Made by a program: the position numbers and the translations under genes
Part shown: positions 1-8,001 of the stretch, one piece after another
Layout of the letters: each line of letters begins with the position of its first letter
Position numbering within the stretch: the stretch's first letter is position 1
The notes under the pieces: generated by a model
The model's database searches: none
What the model saw: the letters and a program-made list of their open reading frames with translations, nothing else
What the model was told of the DNA's origin: nothing
NCBI RefSeq assembly: GCF_900141865.1
Contig: NZ_FQYW01000006.1
Coordinates: 122,382-186,381 of the forward strand
DNA length: 64,000 bases
Direction: 5' to 3'
DNA from: Anaerovibrio lipolyticus DSM 3074
GTDB taxonomy: Bacteria > Bacillota > Negativicutes > Selenomonadales > Selenomonadaceae

Positions 1-10
1 ATTGCTGAAC

Positions 11-577
11 TCATTTGTCCGCACCTGCCTTCTTGTACTCGAAAATATAAATCTGGGTTGTTTTGCCATATTTCTGATTTCTCAAAATTCTCATGTGGGG
101 AAGCTCCGGAATATCATTCTCATCTCCACCCATCTCGGCAATAATCAAAGCATCATCTGCCAGAATATCACTGGAATCCAGCCATAAAAGAGCCCTCTCC
201 CAAAGCCCTAAATGATATGGCGGATCACAAAATACCACATCGAACTCCTTTCCCTGAGTGGAAAGACGTTGCATTATGGCAAATACATCACCTTTATAAA
301 TCTCTGTTCTGTCCGCCAAATGTGTATGCTCTGCATTGTATTTCAAAATATCTGCTGTAGCCTTATCGACCAGGCAGGCATGCTCCGCCCCACGGCTAAG
401 TGCCTCCAGCCCCAAGCCTCCGGTACCGGCAAATATATCAAGTATTCTCTTGCCTACGACCTCGCGCCCCAAAATACTGAATAGTGACTCCTTTACCCTG
501 TCAGATGTTGGGCGGGTATTCATTCCTTTGGGTGTTTTTAAATTGCAGCCCCGGGCCGAGCCAGTAATTATACGCAT
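11..577 (-). CDS. rsmD: 16S rRNA (guanine(966)-N2)-methyltransferase RsmD
   Basis: Methylates N2 of G966 in 16S rRNA during 30S assembly, using SAM. The 188-residue length is normal for RsmD. SAM-binding motif I (DIFAGTGGLGLEA) is at residues 47-59 and the catalytic DPPY motif of N2/N6 methyltransferases at 118-121; the N-terminus (MRIITGSARG) is typical of the family. The usual downstream partner coaD would lie outside the window. The 5' side faces a 412-bp gap shared with the divergent DUF4127 gene. The family assignment is secure; the exact target base is inferred from the family. Confidence 0.95.
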   Translation of the reverse strand: MRIITGSARGCNLKTPKGMNTRPTSDRVKESLFSILGREVVGKRILDIFAGTGGLGLEALSRGAEHACLVDKATADILKYNAEHTHLADRTEIYKGDVFAIMQRLSTQGKEFDVVFCDPPYHLGLWERALLWLDSSDILADDALIIAEMGGDENDIPELPHMRILRNQKYGKTTQIYIFEYKKAGADK

Positions 578-989
578 ATATAAACCTCATTACATTATTT
601 TTTCCTTCATAATTCTAACACAAAATACTGCCACAAAAAAATATTAAAATTTTCATGTTATTTCCATAGTCTTCCATGGTTTTTCCATATTTCTTTAGTA
701 TTATATGACCATAGCAAATCGCTATACAACCCATTTTTTCATATTCCATCCCTCGAAAAGGAAGCCATTGCCCGTGGCTTCCTTTTCTTTTGCTTTTAAA
801 GGGTACATTTTACACAGATAGGGTATAATATAGCAAGAATCTTTATCCGATGCTAACGGGTGCTAAGACTCCCTCCTCTAAGGTGGAGTTAAGCACCCGT
901 AAAGCCCTGGGTAAAATTCAACTAAATTCAGGTGGAGTTTAAAACTCCAGCTGAATAAGTTATCATTTTATTGTATAACAGAGGCTAAT
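578..989. other. intergenic region with three hairpins
   Basis: No gene is seen in this 412-bp gap between divergent rsmD and the DUF4127 gene. It holds three inverted repeats. The first, 756-786, has 12-bp arms and a T-rich tail on the plus strand, so it looks like an intrinsic terminator with no gene in front of it. The second, 856-900, pairs ACGGGTGCT with AGCACCCGT. The third, 926-956, is a near-perfect 15-bp-arm hairpin ending about 34 bp before the DUF4127 start. I could not place clear promoters. Confidence 0.6.
756..790 (+). terminator. orphan intrinsic terminator
   Basis: Arms AAAAGGAAGCCA (756-767) and TGGCTTCCTTTT (775-786) pair perfectly over 12 bp with a 7-nt loop, followed by a T-rich tail. 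No plus-strand gene precedes it within the window, so it may end a small RNA or transcription entering from elsewhere. Confidence 0.6.
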
Positions 990-2630
990 ATGAAAAGATA
1001 CATTCCTATATTTTTAATAATAATATGTTTTTTGCTTGGCTCGGGCTTCCTCATGTCCCAAAAGCAACAGGGAGAAATAATAGATCAGATGCCAGCAACC
1101 ACCAAGAAGATATTGCTGGTACCTCTGGACAGCCGCCCACCATGTGGACAGCTGGTGGCAGACAACGGCCGCACCGCCGGCATTGAAATTATCCTCCCCC
1201 CAAGTGAAACCATGGACTTTTACACCCTGCCGGGAGATACCTCAAAAATGCGGAAGTGGCTTTACGACGAAATAAAGAACTGCGACGAAGCCATTATTTC
1301 CATCGACCAGCTCCTTTATGGAGGGCTTATAGCATCCAGAAATAAGACCATAAAGGATGAGGATATCACTGCTCTGGCAGAATATCTGAAAAAGCTGCAT
1401 GGAGATAACCCTAACATAAAAATACATGCCTTTTCCATTCTCCCTCGCATGAACCCTCCTGATTTTGTGGAAAAATATCAGGACCGCAAAAAGCTAATGG
1501 AATGGTCTCGTCTGGTTCACAAATACGATGATAATCCCCTGTCTGAAACTGCTGAGAAAATTCAAGTACTGGAGCGAGAAATTCCATCAGAGCAAATAAA
1601 AGCATATATTGAAATATACAACAGAAATCTACGTCTTAACTGCCTGCTGGCAAATCTTGTAGCTGACGGAACGCTGGAGGATCTGAGCTTTGGGCAGGAT
1701 GACGGCGAAGTCTACAGCCTGCCAAATCTGAAACTAAAGGAATTTATGCATTATCTCCACAAGAATCAGATTGCTAAAGACAAGCTGGCCATTGTGCACG
1801 GTGCCGACGAGGTGGCCCTGTCCATACTGACCAACATTATATCAAGGTCAAACAGCTTCAAGGTATATGTGGATTACAGCAGCGAAAAAGCCGCCATTAA
1901 GGTTATGCCATACATGGCTATCTGCAATCAGGATACAGCCAACGAACGCTTGAATTTCCATCATGATATTATTGTAAGCACCCCTGAAGAAGCAGATTAT
2001 ATTCTCTTTATAAGTGCCACAGATGAAGAAACTATGGATAGGCGGCGCTACAACGCAGAAAAGCTGTTAGACTATCAGCAAAGGGGAAAGCCAGTGGCAC
2101 TGGTGGATTTAAGCAAAAGCTTCATAGCCCAGGAGGCACTGTTGCCTATCCTCCTAAAGGAAAATTTTCCTGTAAACTCCCTAATAGCCTACGCTGGCTG
2201 GAACACTGCCAGCAACTCCATAGGCACAGCCGTATCCCAGGCAGAAATATATCTTACTGCGCTTAATCAAGGCTTGGAACAAGATAGAGTAGTATACAGC
2301 AACCTAAACAATCTTAACAATCGAATTTGCGAAGACTATTATTATTTGAAGGATGTAATTGATCTGGTGAACATCAACCTTAAGAAAAAGGGGTACAGCA
2401 ACGTATACGATCTGGATTTGGAGCACAATTATAAATGGGCAGTGGATATGATGGAAGCCGCCATGAATCAACGGCTTGTTCAATATAAGACTTCAGATGC
2501 TTTCACCAAATCTTTTTGGTTACAAAACACCGAGTATGCTGTAACTGATATGCAGATAAGCTCATACTTCCCTTGGCCAAGGACCTTCGAAATAAATCTA
2601 AAAACTTCCCCAACTCTTCGTAAAAAATAG
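990..2630 (+). CDS. DUF4127 family protein, exported or membrane-anchored
   Basis: A 546-residue member of the DUF4127 family, whose biochemical role I do not know. An N-terminal hydrophobic segment at about residues 6-22 suggests a signal anchor or signal peptide. The family's opening signature (VPLDSRP) is at residues 44-50, followed by PSETMDFYTLPGD and the conserved IDQLLYGGLIASR segment. It stands alone on the plus strand between a hairpin-rich 5' region and tRNA-Gln, so it is probably monocistronic. Only a weak SD precedes the ATG. Family membership is confident; function is unknown. Confidence 0.8.
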   Translation: MKRYIPIFLIIICFLLGSGFLMSQKQQGEIIDQMPATTKKILLVPLDSRPPCGQLVADNGRTAGIEIILPPSETMDFYTLPGDTSKMRKWLYDEIKNCDEAIISIDQLLYGGLIASRNKTIKDEDITALAEYLKKLHGDNPNIKIHAFSILPRMNPPDFVEKYQDRKKLMEWSRLVHKYDDNPLSETAEKIQVLEREIPSEQIKAYIEIYNRNLRLNCLLANLVADGTLEDLSFGQDDGEVYSLPNLKLKEFMHYLHKNQIAKDKLAIVHGADEVALSILTNIISRSNSFKVYVDYSSEKAAIKVMPYMAICNQDTANERLNFHHDIIVSTPEEADYILFISATDEETMDRRRYNAEKLLDYQQRGKPVALVDLSKSFIAQEALLPILLKENFPVNSLIAYAGWNTASNSIGTAVSQAEIYLTALNQGLEQDRVVYSNLNNLNNRICEDYYYLKDVIDLVNINLKKKGYSNVYDLDLEHNYKWAVDMMEAAMNQRLVQYKTSDAFTKSFWLQNTEYAVTDMQISSYFPWPRTFEINLKTSPTLRKK

Positions 2631-2641
2631 GTAAATTATTC

Positions 2642-2670
2642 TTGACAATACCCTTTCTTTCACTTATACT
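2642..2670 (+). promoter_or_regulatory. sigma-70 promoter of tRNA-Gln
   Basis: TTGACA at 2642-2647 and TATACT at 2665-2670 are separated by 17 bp. The tRNA begins 24 bp after the -10 box. Confidence 0.8.
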
Positions 2671-2693
2671 AATTATCGTTGTGAAAACAGCAT

Positions 2694-2769
2694 AGGGGTA
2701 TCGCCAAGTTGGTAAGGCACTGGATTCTGAATCCAGCATTCGTAGGTTCGAGTCCTGCTACCCCTGCCA
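2694..2769 (+). tRNA. tRNA-Gln (CTG)
   Basis: Acceptor arm 2694-2700 (AGGGGTA) pairs with 2759-2765. The anticodon stem CTGGA/TCCAG encloses loop TTCTGAA, giving anticodon CTG. CCA is encoded at 2767-2769. It has its own promoter and terminator. A second glutamine tRNA (TTG) lies in the cluster at 63.7 kb. Confidence 0.95.
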
Positions 2770-2783
2770 TATAAAAAACTTAA

Positions 2784-2811
2784 GGGTTCTGCTAATGCAG
2801 AACCCTTTTTT
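2784..2811 (+). terminator. intrinsic terminator after tRNA-Gln
   Basis: GGGTTCTGC (2784-2792) and GCAGAACCC (2797-2805) form a perfect 9-bp stem with a TAAT loop, followed by six Ts. Confidence 0.9.
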
Positions 2812-2843
2812 ACTATGTTTAAAATCTGTATTCTTTTGAATTT

Positions 2844-3713
2844 CTATAAGTTCTTCGGCTGCACAAACAATGCTTTAATGGTGATATTGACCTTTTTCAC
2901 TGCCATACCTGTCAACCGCTCCACTTCCTTTTTTATCTCCAACTGCATCTGCTGAACCAAAGTAGGTATGTGCTTGCCAAAGGATATAATAACTGAACAA
3001 TCAAGCTCTATGCCTTGAGATTCATACCCTACTGCACCATCCCCCCGATACACATGACGCACCTCTGCATCAGCCACCTTGGTAACATTTCCGCTATCTG
3101 TGAGAATACGACGCACGATGGCCTCAATACAGGAATCATCAATAATCAGCTTGCCATAGTAGCTGAATACCGGGCGGACAATGGATTTTTCTCCCAGCAG
3201 GTGGCGCTGACGGCGCTTCTGTTCATCCTCTCTTTTTACCATGGACTTCAAAGAATCCACTAAATACCCGGAAAAATGGGGCTTCAGTTCAATGGTAGGC
3301 ACCGGGATGACGTGCTTGCCCTGCTCCAGACGATGCTTTCTGGCCTTATCCATCTCTCCCTGGGTAGCAATATCCTCAATGTGAACGAACTTGGATATTT
3401 CAGGCAAATTAAGGGCCTTGGCAATCTTAATAACCATATTTTCCGATGTTCCCAAAATAAGAATCCGCTTTGGCTGAGTTTCCTCAATGGCCCTGCTTAC
3501 TTCCTTGGCATGGCCTGGCAACACAAAAATAGCTCTTTTAACAGCCAGCACCTTATTCTGCTCCTTTTTGGCAGAGCTGCCGGCAATTATTTTGCCATCC
3601 TTAATGAAAAGGCCATCATCAATAATGGCATCAGCCTGATTATTGTGGGCTACCAAAAGAGCTCTATGACTTTTTCCTGTCCCGCTGGGACCAACAAATG
3701 CAATAACGTCCAT
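2844..3713 (-). CDS. P-loop ATPase fused to an Asp23/Gls24-like domain
   Basis: I do not know a named function. The N-terminal half is a P-loop NTPase-like module (MDVIAFVGPSGTGKSH, Walker A at residues 8-15). The last ~95 residues resemble the Asp23/Gls24 (DUF322) fold: a YGKLIIDDSCIEAIVRRIL opening, then VIISFGKHIPTLVQQMQLEIKKEVERLTG and the closing VKKVNITIKALF. The start is placed at 3713, where AGAGGTGG lies 4-5 nt upstream; an upstream GTG at 3743 overlapping the PHP stop is less likely. It follows the PHP gene closely and is probably cotranscribed. A role in envelope stress or nucleotide sensing would be speculation. Confidence 0.75.
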   Translation of the reverse strand: MDVIAFVGPSGTGKSHRALLVAHNNQADAIIDDGLFIKDGKIIAGSSAKKEQNKVLAVKRAIFVLPGHAKEVSRAIEETQPKRILILGTSENMVIKIAKALNLPEISKFVHIEDIATQGEMDKARKHRLEQGKHVIPVPTIELKPHFSGYLVDSLKSMVKREDEQKRRQRHLLGEKSIVRPVFSYYGKLIIDDSCIEAIVRRILTDSGNVTKVADAEVRHVYRGDGAVGYESQGIELDCSVIISFGKHIPTLVQQMQLEIKKEVERLTGMAVKKVNITIKALFVQPKNL

Positions 3714-3739
3714 GTAACCACCTCTATTTAACGGCTTGC

Positions 3740-4567
3740 TCACATTCCCGGCTCGCGATATATCTCCGCCGCATAGCTGTCCTCAATAACAAACTCGCCT
3801 AACCTTTCAGGCAAGCGGCCCGGAATACCATGAAAATCAGAGCCACCAGTAATCATAAGATTGTATTTATTGGCCATATCCATATAACGCTGAGTATCCT
3901 CAGGACTATGCTTTGGATAAATGGCTTCTACCCCTTCAATGCCTTTCTTCAGCAGCTCCTCCACCAGCTCATCATCGTGAATCAGTCTTGGATGAGCCAA
4001 CACGGGAATTCCACCGCTTTGTTTTATTAAGTCAATAATCTCCTCAGGCTCCAACAGAAAATGCGAAACGTAAGCAGGACACCCCTTGCCCAACACCTTG
4101 TCAAAGCACTCCTTCACCGAGCCGAAGGCTCCCTTCTTCATCAGTGCCTGTGCGATATGGGAACGACTTATGGAGGTGCTGTCACCGGCGATTTCCAAAA
4201 CATCCGTCTCGGAAATATCATAATCCAGCTCCTGTAATTTCTGCACTATACTGGAAAAGCGCAGCCATCTGGCCTCCACCACATCATTAAGCCTGTCAGC
4301 CAGCACCTTGTCATAAATATCAATATTATACCCAAGAATGTGAATTTCATGTATCTCATGATGAGCACTGAATTCAATACCCGGAATAATCTTGATGCCC
4401 TTGGCAGGATACAGCCCTGCCTCATACAGCTGGCGAATGCCGTCAACTGTATCATGGTCAGTAATTGCAATATAATTAAGGCCAGCAGCCTTAGCTGCAT
4501 CAACCAGCTCCTCAGGAGTCAAACGACCATCAGAACTGGTAGTATGCATGTGTAAATCACTAGACAT
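3740..4567 (-). CDS. PHP domain phosphoesterase (RNase AM / nucleoside bisphosphatase type)
   Basis: A PHP-fold metal-dependent phosphatase of about 275 residues, matching the TrpH/YciV (Rnm) group that removes 3' phosphate from 3',5'-bisphosphonucleotides or trims 5' ends of structured RNA. Metal-ligand motifs seen are DLHMHTTSSDG (residues 4-14), ITDHDTVDG (35-43), an internal LAHPRLIHDD and the late GGSDFHG. The ATG at 4567 is preceded by GGGGAGA at a suitable distance; the longer frame to 4597 starts inside that SD. It lies between the ymdB-like gene and the P-loop/Asp23 gene, all minus strand. The family is secure and the substrate is inferred. Confidence 0.88.
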   Translation of the reverse strand: MSSDLHMHTTSSDGRLTPEELVDAAKAAGLNYIAITDHDTVDGIRQLYEAGLYPAKGIKIIPGIEFSAHHEIHEIHILGYNIDIYDKVLADRLNDVVEARWLRFSSIVQKLQELDYDISETDVLEIAGDSTSISRSHIAQALMKKGAFGSVKECFDKVLGKGCPAYVSHFLLEPEEIIDLIKQSGGIPVLAHPRLIHDDELVEELLKKGIEGVEAIYPKHSPEDTQRYMDMANKYNLMITGGSDFHGIPGRLPERLGEFVIEDSYAAEIYREPGM

Positions 4568-4638
4568 GATTTTTCTCCCCATAACATACCTTAGCATAAT
4601 ATATTCGTATAAAAGGACTAAATATCCTGCTAAAATAC

Positions 4639-5415
4639 TTATTCTTTAATCAGAATCCGCTCAACGCCCACTGGCTTATTGCTAGCATCATCAATTTCCA
4701 CCACAATGGCCGAATACACAGCCGGTCCATCTGCCAAATCAAATCTTGCCGGCATACAGGTAGTAAACTTCTTGATGATAATATCGGATTTTACTCCCAA
4801 TACGGAATTCCATGGTCCCACCATGCCCAAATCGGTAATATAGGCCGTACCCTCTGGCAGAATCCGCTCATCAGCGGTCTGAATATGGGTATGGGTTCCC
4901 ACCACCACCTGTACACGACCATCGAGATAAAAGCCCATGGCCATCTTTTCCGAAGTAGTCTCTGCATGGAAATCCAAAATCTTTATATCCGCTTTATCCC
5001 CAATCTCGGAGAGCACGTCCTCAATTTTCTGGAACGGGCAGTCCATCTCTGGCATAAAAGCACGTCCGGACATATTAATCACTGCCAGATTTTTTGCTTT
5101 AAACGGATACAGACACCAGCCCTTGCCAGGAGCCCCCTCAGGATAATTGGCAGGGCGAACAAGATAAGGATCAGTATCTATAACCTCATATACCTCTCGC
5201 TTATCCCAAATATGATTGCCCGAGGTAACAATATCTGCTCCGCCGGCATAAAGCTCATCAAGGGATTTACGGCTTACCCCTTTTCCGGCAGCAGAATTTT
5301 CACCATTTACAATAACCACATCTATATTATTTTTTTCGCGAAGCTCCTTGGTGTACTTCTTGAAAGCCTTACGGCCCGGACGTCCCACCACGTCACCAAC
5401 AATTAAAATCTTCAC
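4639..5415 (-). CDS. ymdB: YmdB-like metallophosphoesterase (TIGR00282)
   Basis: Calcineurin-like phosphodiesterase; characterised members hydrolyse 2',3'-cyclic nucleotides and affect RNA turnover. The GTG at 5415 gives MKILIVGDVVGRPGR, the standard family N-terminus, with GAGGT 7 nt upstream; a TTG two codons earlier is too close to that SD. Further motifs are NGENSAAGKG, TSGNHIWDK, DFHAETTSEK and VVGTHTHIQTAD, covering the two-metal site. In many Firmicutes ymdB directly follows rny. Here rny ends 5.1 kb upstream on the same strand, with an accessory block between them. Confidence 0.93.
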   Translation of the reverse strand: MKILIVGDVVGRPGRKAFKKYTKELREKNNIDVVIVNGENSAAGKGVSRKSLDELYAGGADIVTSGNHIWDKREVYEVIDTDPYLVRPANYPEGAPGKGWCLYPFKAKNLAVINMSGRAFMPEMDCPFQKIEDVLSEIGDKADIKILDFHAETTSEKMAMGFYLDGRVQVVVGTHTHIQTADERILPEGTAYITDLGMVGPWNSVLGVKSDIIIKKFTTCMPARFDLADGPAVYSAIVVEIDDASNKPVGVERILIKE

Positions 5416-5429
5416 AGACAATACCTCAT

Positions 5430-5948
5430 TTATATTAAATCATTGTCATAAACCATGACCCTGCCCTCTTCACGGACTCCCACCATGGACTCAGGAATCT
5501 TGTTCTCCTTTAGAAATCTGATGCGATGGTCTATCATTTCCGACTGCATGTAGATCAAATCCTCATCAGGATTTCTCACCTCATCGGTTATGATAATATC
5601 AGCAAATTTTTCCTTTAGCAAGCTAACAATCAGACCAACCTCTCCTCTGGAAAGACTGGCAATATCTCTATATATTTGCAGAGAAAAATTCTCGTATGTA
5701 AATCCCAATTTTCCACCACTGGTATGCTCAATATTATGATAAAGCATAAGGCTGTCCTCAATAAGTCGTTCAGCCTCTTCAAATTTTTCTTTCTCAGGAG
5801 CCTCCCTGACGGAAATCTCCATAATAACAGCCTTCTCCTTGGAGTCCAGGCGAATCTTGGAAAATTCAGGGAAACAGATAAGAAGCCCTGCCACCAGCTG
5901 TACGCTGTCCATGCTCACTTCACTCTCAGTGCCGTTAGAATAATCCAT
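5430..5948 (-). CDS. conserved hypothetical protein
   Basis: A 172-residue soluble, acidic protein that I do not recognise. It has no signal peptide, membrane segment or cysteine cluster of note. An excellent SD (AAGGAGGCGG) precedes the ATG. It ends 14 bp before the ymdB-like start and is likely translated from the same message. The position, between where rny should be and ymdB, suggests a role linked to RNA metabolism, but this is inference from context only. Confidence 0.7.
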   Translation of the reverse strand: MDYSNGTESEVSMDSVQLVAGLLICFPEFSKIRLDSKEKAVIMEISVREAPEKEKFEEAERLIEDSLMLYHNIEHTSGGKLGFTYENFSLQIYRDIASLSRGEVGLIVSLLKEKFADIIITDEVRNPDEDLIYMQSEMIDHRIRFLKENKIPESMVGVREEGRVMVYDNDLI

Positions 5949-5990
5949 ATTTCCCGCCTCCTTTGCAAAACAGTATAAAAAAACTCCAAA

Positions 5991-6010
5991 GAGCCGGCTA
6001 ATGCCGGCTC
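5991..6010 (-). terminator. intrinsic terminator of the SYLF gene
   Basis: GAGCCGGC (5991-5998) and GCCGGCTC (6003-6010) form a perfect 8-bp stem. On the minus strand it is followed by TTTGGAGTTTTTTT. It separates the 6-7.6 kb accessory genes from the 172-residue gene downstream. Confidence 0.8.
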
Positions 6011-6061
6011 AATTATTTCTACTTACAATACTCTTATATTATACCATATTTCCCCAGAGCT

Positions 6062-6745
6062 TTATGTATTTTTTACATCATTTAACTTTTTGTCTGGATA
6101 AATATTGGTCCCCTTAATGGATGCGTCCAATGCCAATCCCTTTTTGGTTATCTGGTAAACCCATAATCCATCATCTATAACAGTGGCACCTTCCAGTGAG
6201 GCACCATCTTCGCCGTCATTAGCAGATGCTTCTGCAGAACCGCCAACCTTCCAGTCATCCTTGGTAAAGGAGTTCCAGGCTTGCTCATTGGCAATGACAA
6301 ATACCAGATCATATTCCTTTACGCCAAGTCCTATGCCAACCCCAGCTTCACTCATCCGCATATATACCCGTTCTCCGGTATTATTGTTGATGGCCACCCC
6401 TCGTCCGTGAGCACTTCCGAAAAGTCCCAGCTTCATACCCGTATTACTAAGAGTGGCATAGGCGTAAGATTCGCCAATAACCCGCTGGGCCGATGGAACC
6501 TTTTCATATAGGCGTTCCAAGGCTTTTTTTGACAGCTCATCAATTTCAGCCCGTTCTTTTTGAGCCTTTTCAAGCTGTTTGCGTTCCTTTTCAGCTTTTT
6601 TATCAAGTTCCTTTTGTTCTTTTGACGTGTTGGTCGTTACCGTTTCTGTACCATTATCATTATTGGCCGCATATACGGGCATAGGCAACACTACACAGAG
6701 CAAAAATACCAGAGACATCGTCATAAAAACCTTTAAGTAACGCAT
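6062..6745 (-). CDS. exported SYLF/Ysc84-like domain protein
   Basis: A 227-residue exported protein. Residues 1-26 form a signal peptide ending VYA-A. A charged coiled-coil (about 40-75, KELDKKAEKERKQLEKAQKE) follows. The rest resembles the lipid-binding SYLF/Ysc84 domain: a glycine-rich run (GLFGSAHGRGVAINN), then SEAGVGIGLGVKEYDLVFVIANEQAWNSF and a late GLALDASIKG segment. In bacteria such proteins are periplasmic or outer-membrane associated, with largely unknown roles. It follows the acetolactate decarboxylase gene by 54 bp on the same strand and ends at its own terminator. Confidence 0.75.
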   Translation of the reverse strand: MRYLKVFMTMSLVFLLCVVLPMPVYAANNDNGTETVTTNTSKEQKELDKKAEKERKQLEKAQKERAEIDELSKKALERLYEKVPSAQRVIGESYAYATLSNTGMKLGLFGSAHGRGVAINNNTGERVYMRMSEAGVGIGLGVKEYDLVFVIANEQAWNSFTKDDWKVGGSAEASANDGEDGASLEGATVIDDGLWVYQITKKGLALDASIKGTNIYPDKKLNDVKNT

Positions 6746-6799
6746 ATAATCCTCCCTATCCTTGCATATACTATTGCTATTTTACCAAAACCTTGCATT

Positions 6800-7618
6800 T
6801 TATTTCATGCCTGCCTGTTTATCCTGCTCCGCACTTCGGATTTCCTCTTTCATGTCCTTTGCCAGGTTAAATTCATGAAAATGCTTATCATCAGGCAACA
6901 TCATGGTAAATTTGTCCGTTTTATCAAAATGTACAGTGCCCTTATTCAATGACAGCTCCAGAATATGTCCTCCCTGTTTTTTATCATCGGAAATGAAATG
7001 GAAATGCCATCCAGGTGTATTAAGGCCGCCCATATAGTTTGGACAATACAGACCAACCAAAGTCCCCTTGATATTCTTGGCCGTAAATTCTGTCTGCTTT
7101 CCCTTTAGCGCTTCCAATAATGTTGGATAAGGTTGCTGGCTGCCATACTCACTACGAAACAGTATGGAAGAAAATTCAGCATGCATTTTCACCATGTAGA
7201 AGCTATTTTCACCGTATTCCTTTACGGCCTTATTCAAGGCATTTTCAAAGGCAGTTTTATCTGCAACATTGGTTAAATCTAAGGCTACATCGTCATCAAA
7301 CATCGTCACAGTAGCGTATGGCACTACCACCTTATCATCAGCCACAACGACTCTGCCATCCCCCAAAGCCTGATAAACGGTTCCATCCAATACAATCATT
7401 TCACCATTTACCCCTTCAAAGGTTCCGATACCAGTATCCCCGACGGCTCTTATGTCCTTTACTTTAATTGTGCCCCCTAAATAGCCCTGGGCCAAGGATT
7501 GCAGGAGAGCTACCTGATTAATGCTTTCCCGCTCCACAATTGACGGAGTGGCATTTACCACACTTCCAGTTAAAAGACCGGCTAACAAGGTAACTGCTAT
7601 CTTTTTCTTTATACTCAT
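6800..7618 (-). CDS. budA: alpha-acetolactate decarboxylase with signal peptide
   Basis: Converts (S)-alpha-acetolactate to (R)-acetoin in the butanediol pathway. The family's zinc-site pattern is visible as GWHFHFISDDKKQGGH, and the GxFEGVNGEM and YPTLLEAL segments fit. The N-terminus (MSIKKKIAVTLLAGLLTGSVVNA) is a clear signal peptide, so the enzyme is probably exported; most family members are cytoplasmic. The ATG at 7618 has GGAGG 9 nt upstream. No acetolactate synthase or butanediol dehydrogenase gene is nearby. The enzymatic family is well supported; the location is inferred. Confidence 0.88.
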   Translation of the reverse strand: MSIKKKIAVTLLAGLLTGSVVNATPSIVERESINQVALLQSLAQGYLGGTIKVKDIRAVGDTGIGTFEGVNGEMIVLDGTVYQALGDGRVVVADDKVVVPYATVTMFDDDVALDLTNVADKTAFENALNKAVKEYGENSFYMVKMHAEFSSILFRSEYGSQQPYPTLLEALKGKQTEFTAKNIKGTLVGLYCPNYMGGLNTPGWHFHFISDDKKQGGHILELSLNKGTVHFDKTDKFTMMLPDDKHFHEFNLAKDMKEEIRSAEQDKQAGMK

Positions 7619-7693
7619 AATACTCAACCTCCACAATACAGATATTAACTTTTGTTAATTTCGCCATTAGCCGTAAACATTCCTCTATTTTGA

Positions 7694-7876
7694 TTATTTA
7701 TTTTGCTTATAACGCCTATATAATCGTTCCTTGGCTTCGGCTATGGAAATAGTTTCGCTTCCTTCTATTCTGTACTGCTCCGCCGTCATAACTTTTTTCC
7801 TTAAAACGATTATCTCATGCTGTCTTTCGGAGTTAGTAGTATCATTATCTTCTTCCATAGGCATAAAATGTGTCAT
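7694..7876 (-). CDS. small antitoxin-like protein, paralogue of 10520-10696
   Basis: A 60-residue protein with a preferred ATG at 7876, 7 nt after GGAGG; a GTG six bases upstream is too close to the SD. Its C-terminal half reads LRKKVMTAEQYRIEGSETIS then IAEAKERLYRRY, which closely matches the protein encoded at 10520-10696. This kind of short amphipathic helix ending resembles small type II antitoxins, but no toxin gene lies beside it. The function is unknown. Confidence 0.65.
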   Translation of the reverse strand: MTHFMPMEEDNDTTNSERQHEIIVLRKKVMTAEQYRIEGSETISIAEAKERLYRRYKQNK

Positions 7877-8001
7877 GTTCACCCCTCCAGATTATAAAAG
7901 CAACGAAATGTAATTTAGCTTACCCTTTTATATTGACATACGAAATGCAAAAAAGGGTTACCACAATCAACTAGTGTAGTCCCCCTTATGATTTACATTA
8001 A

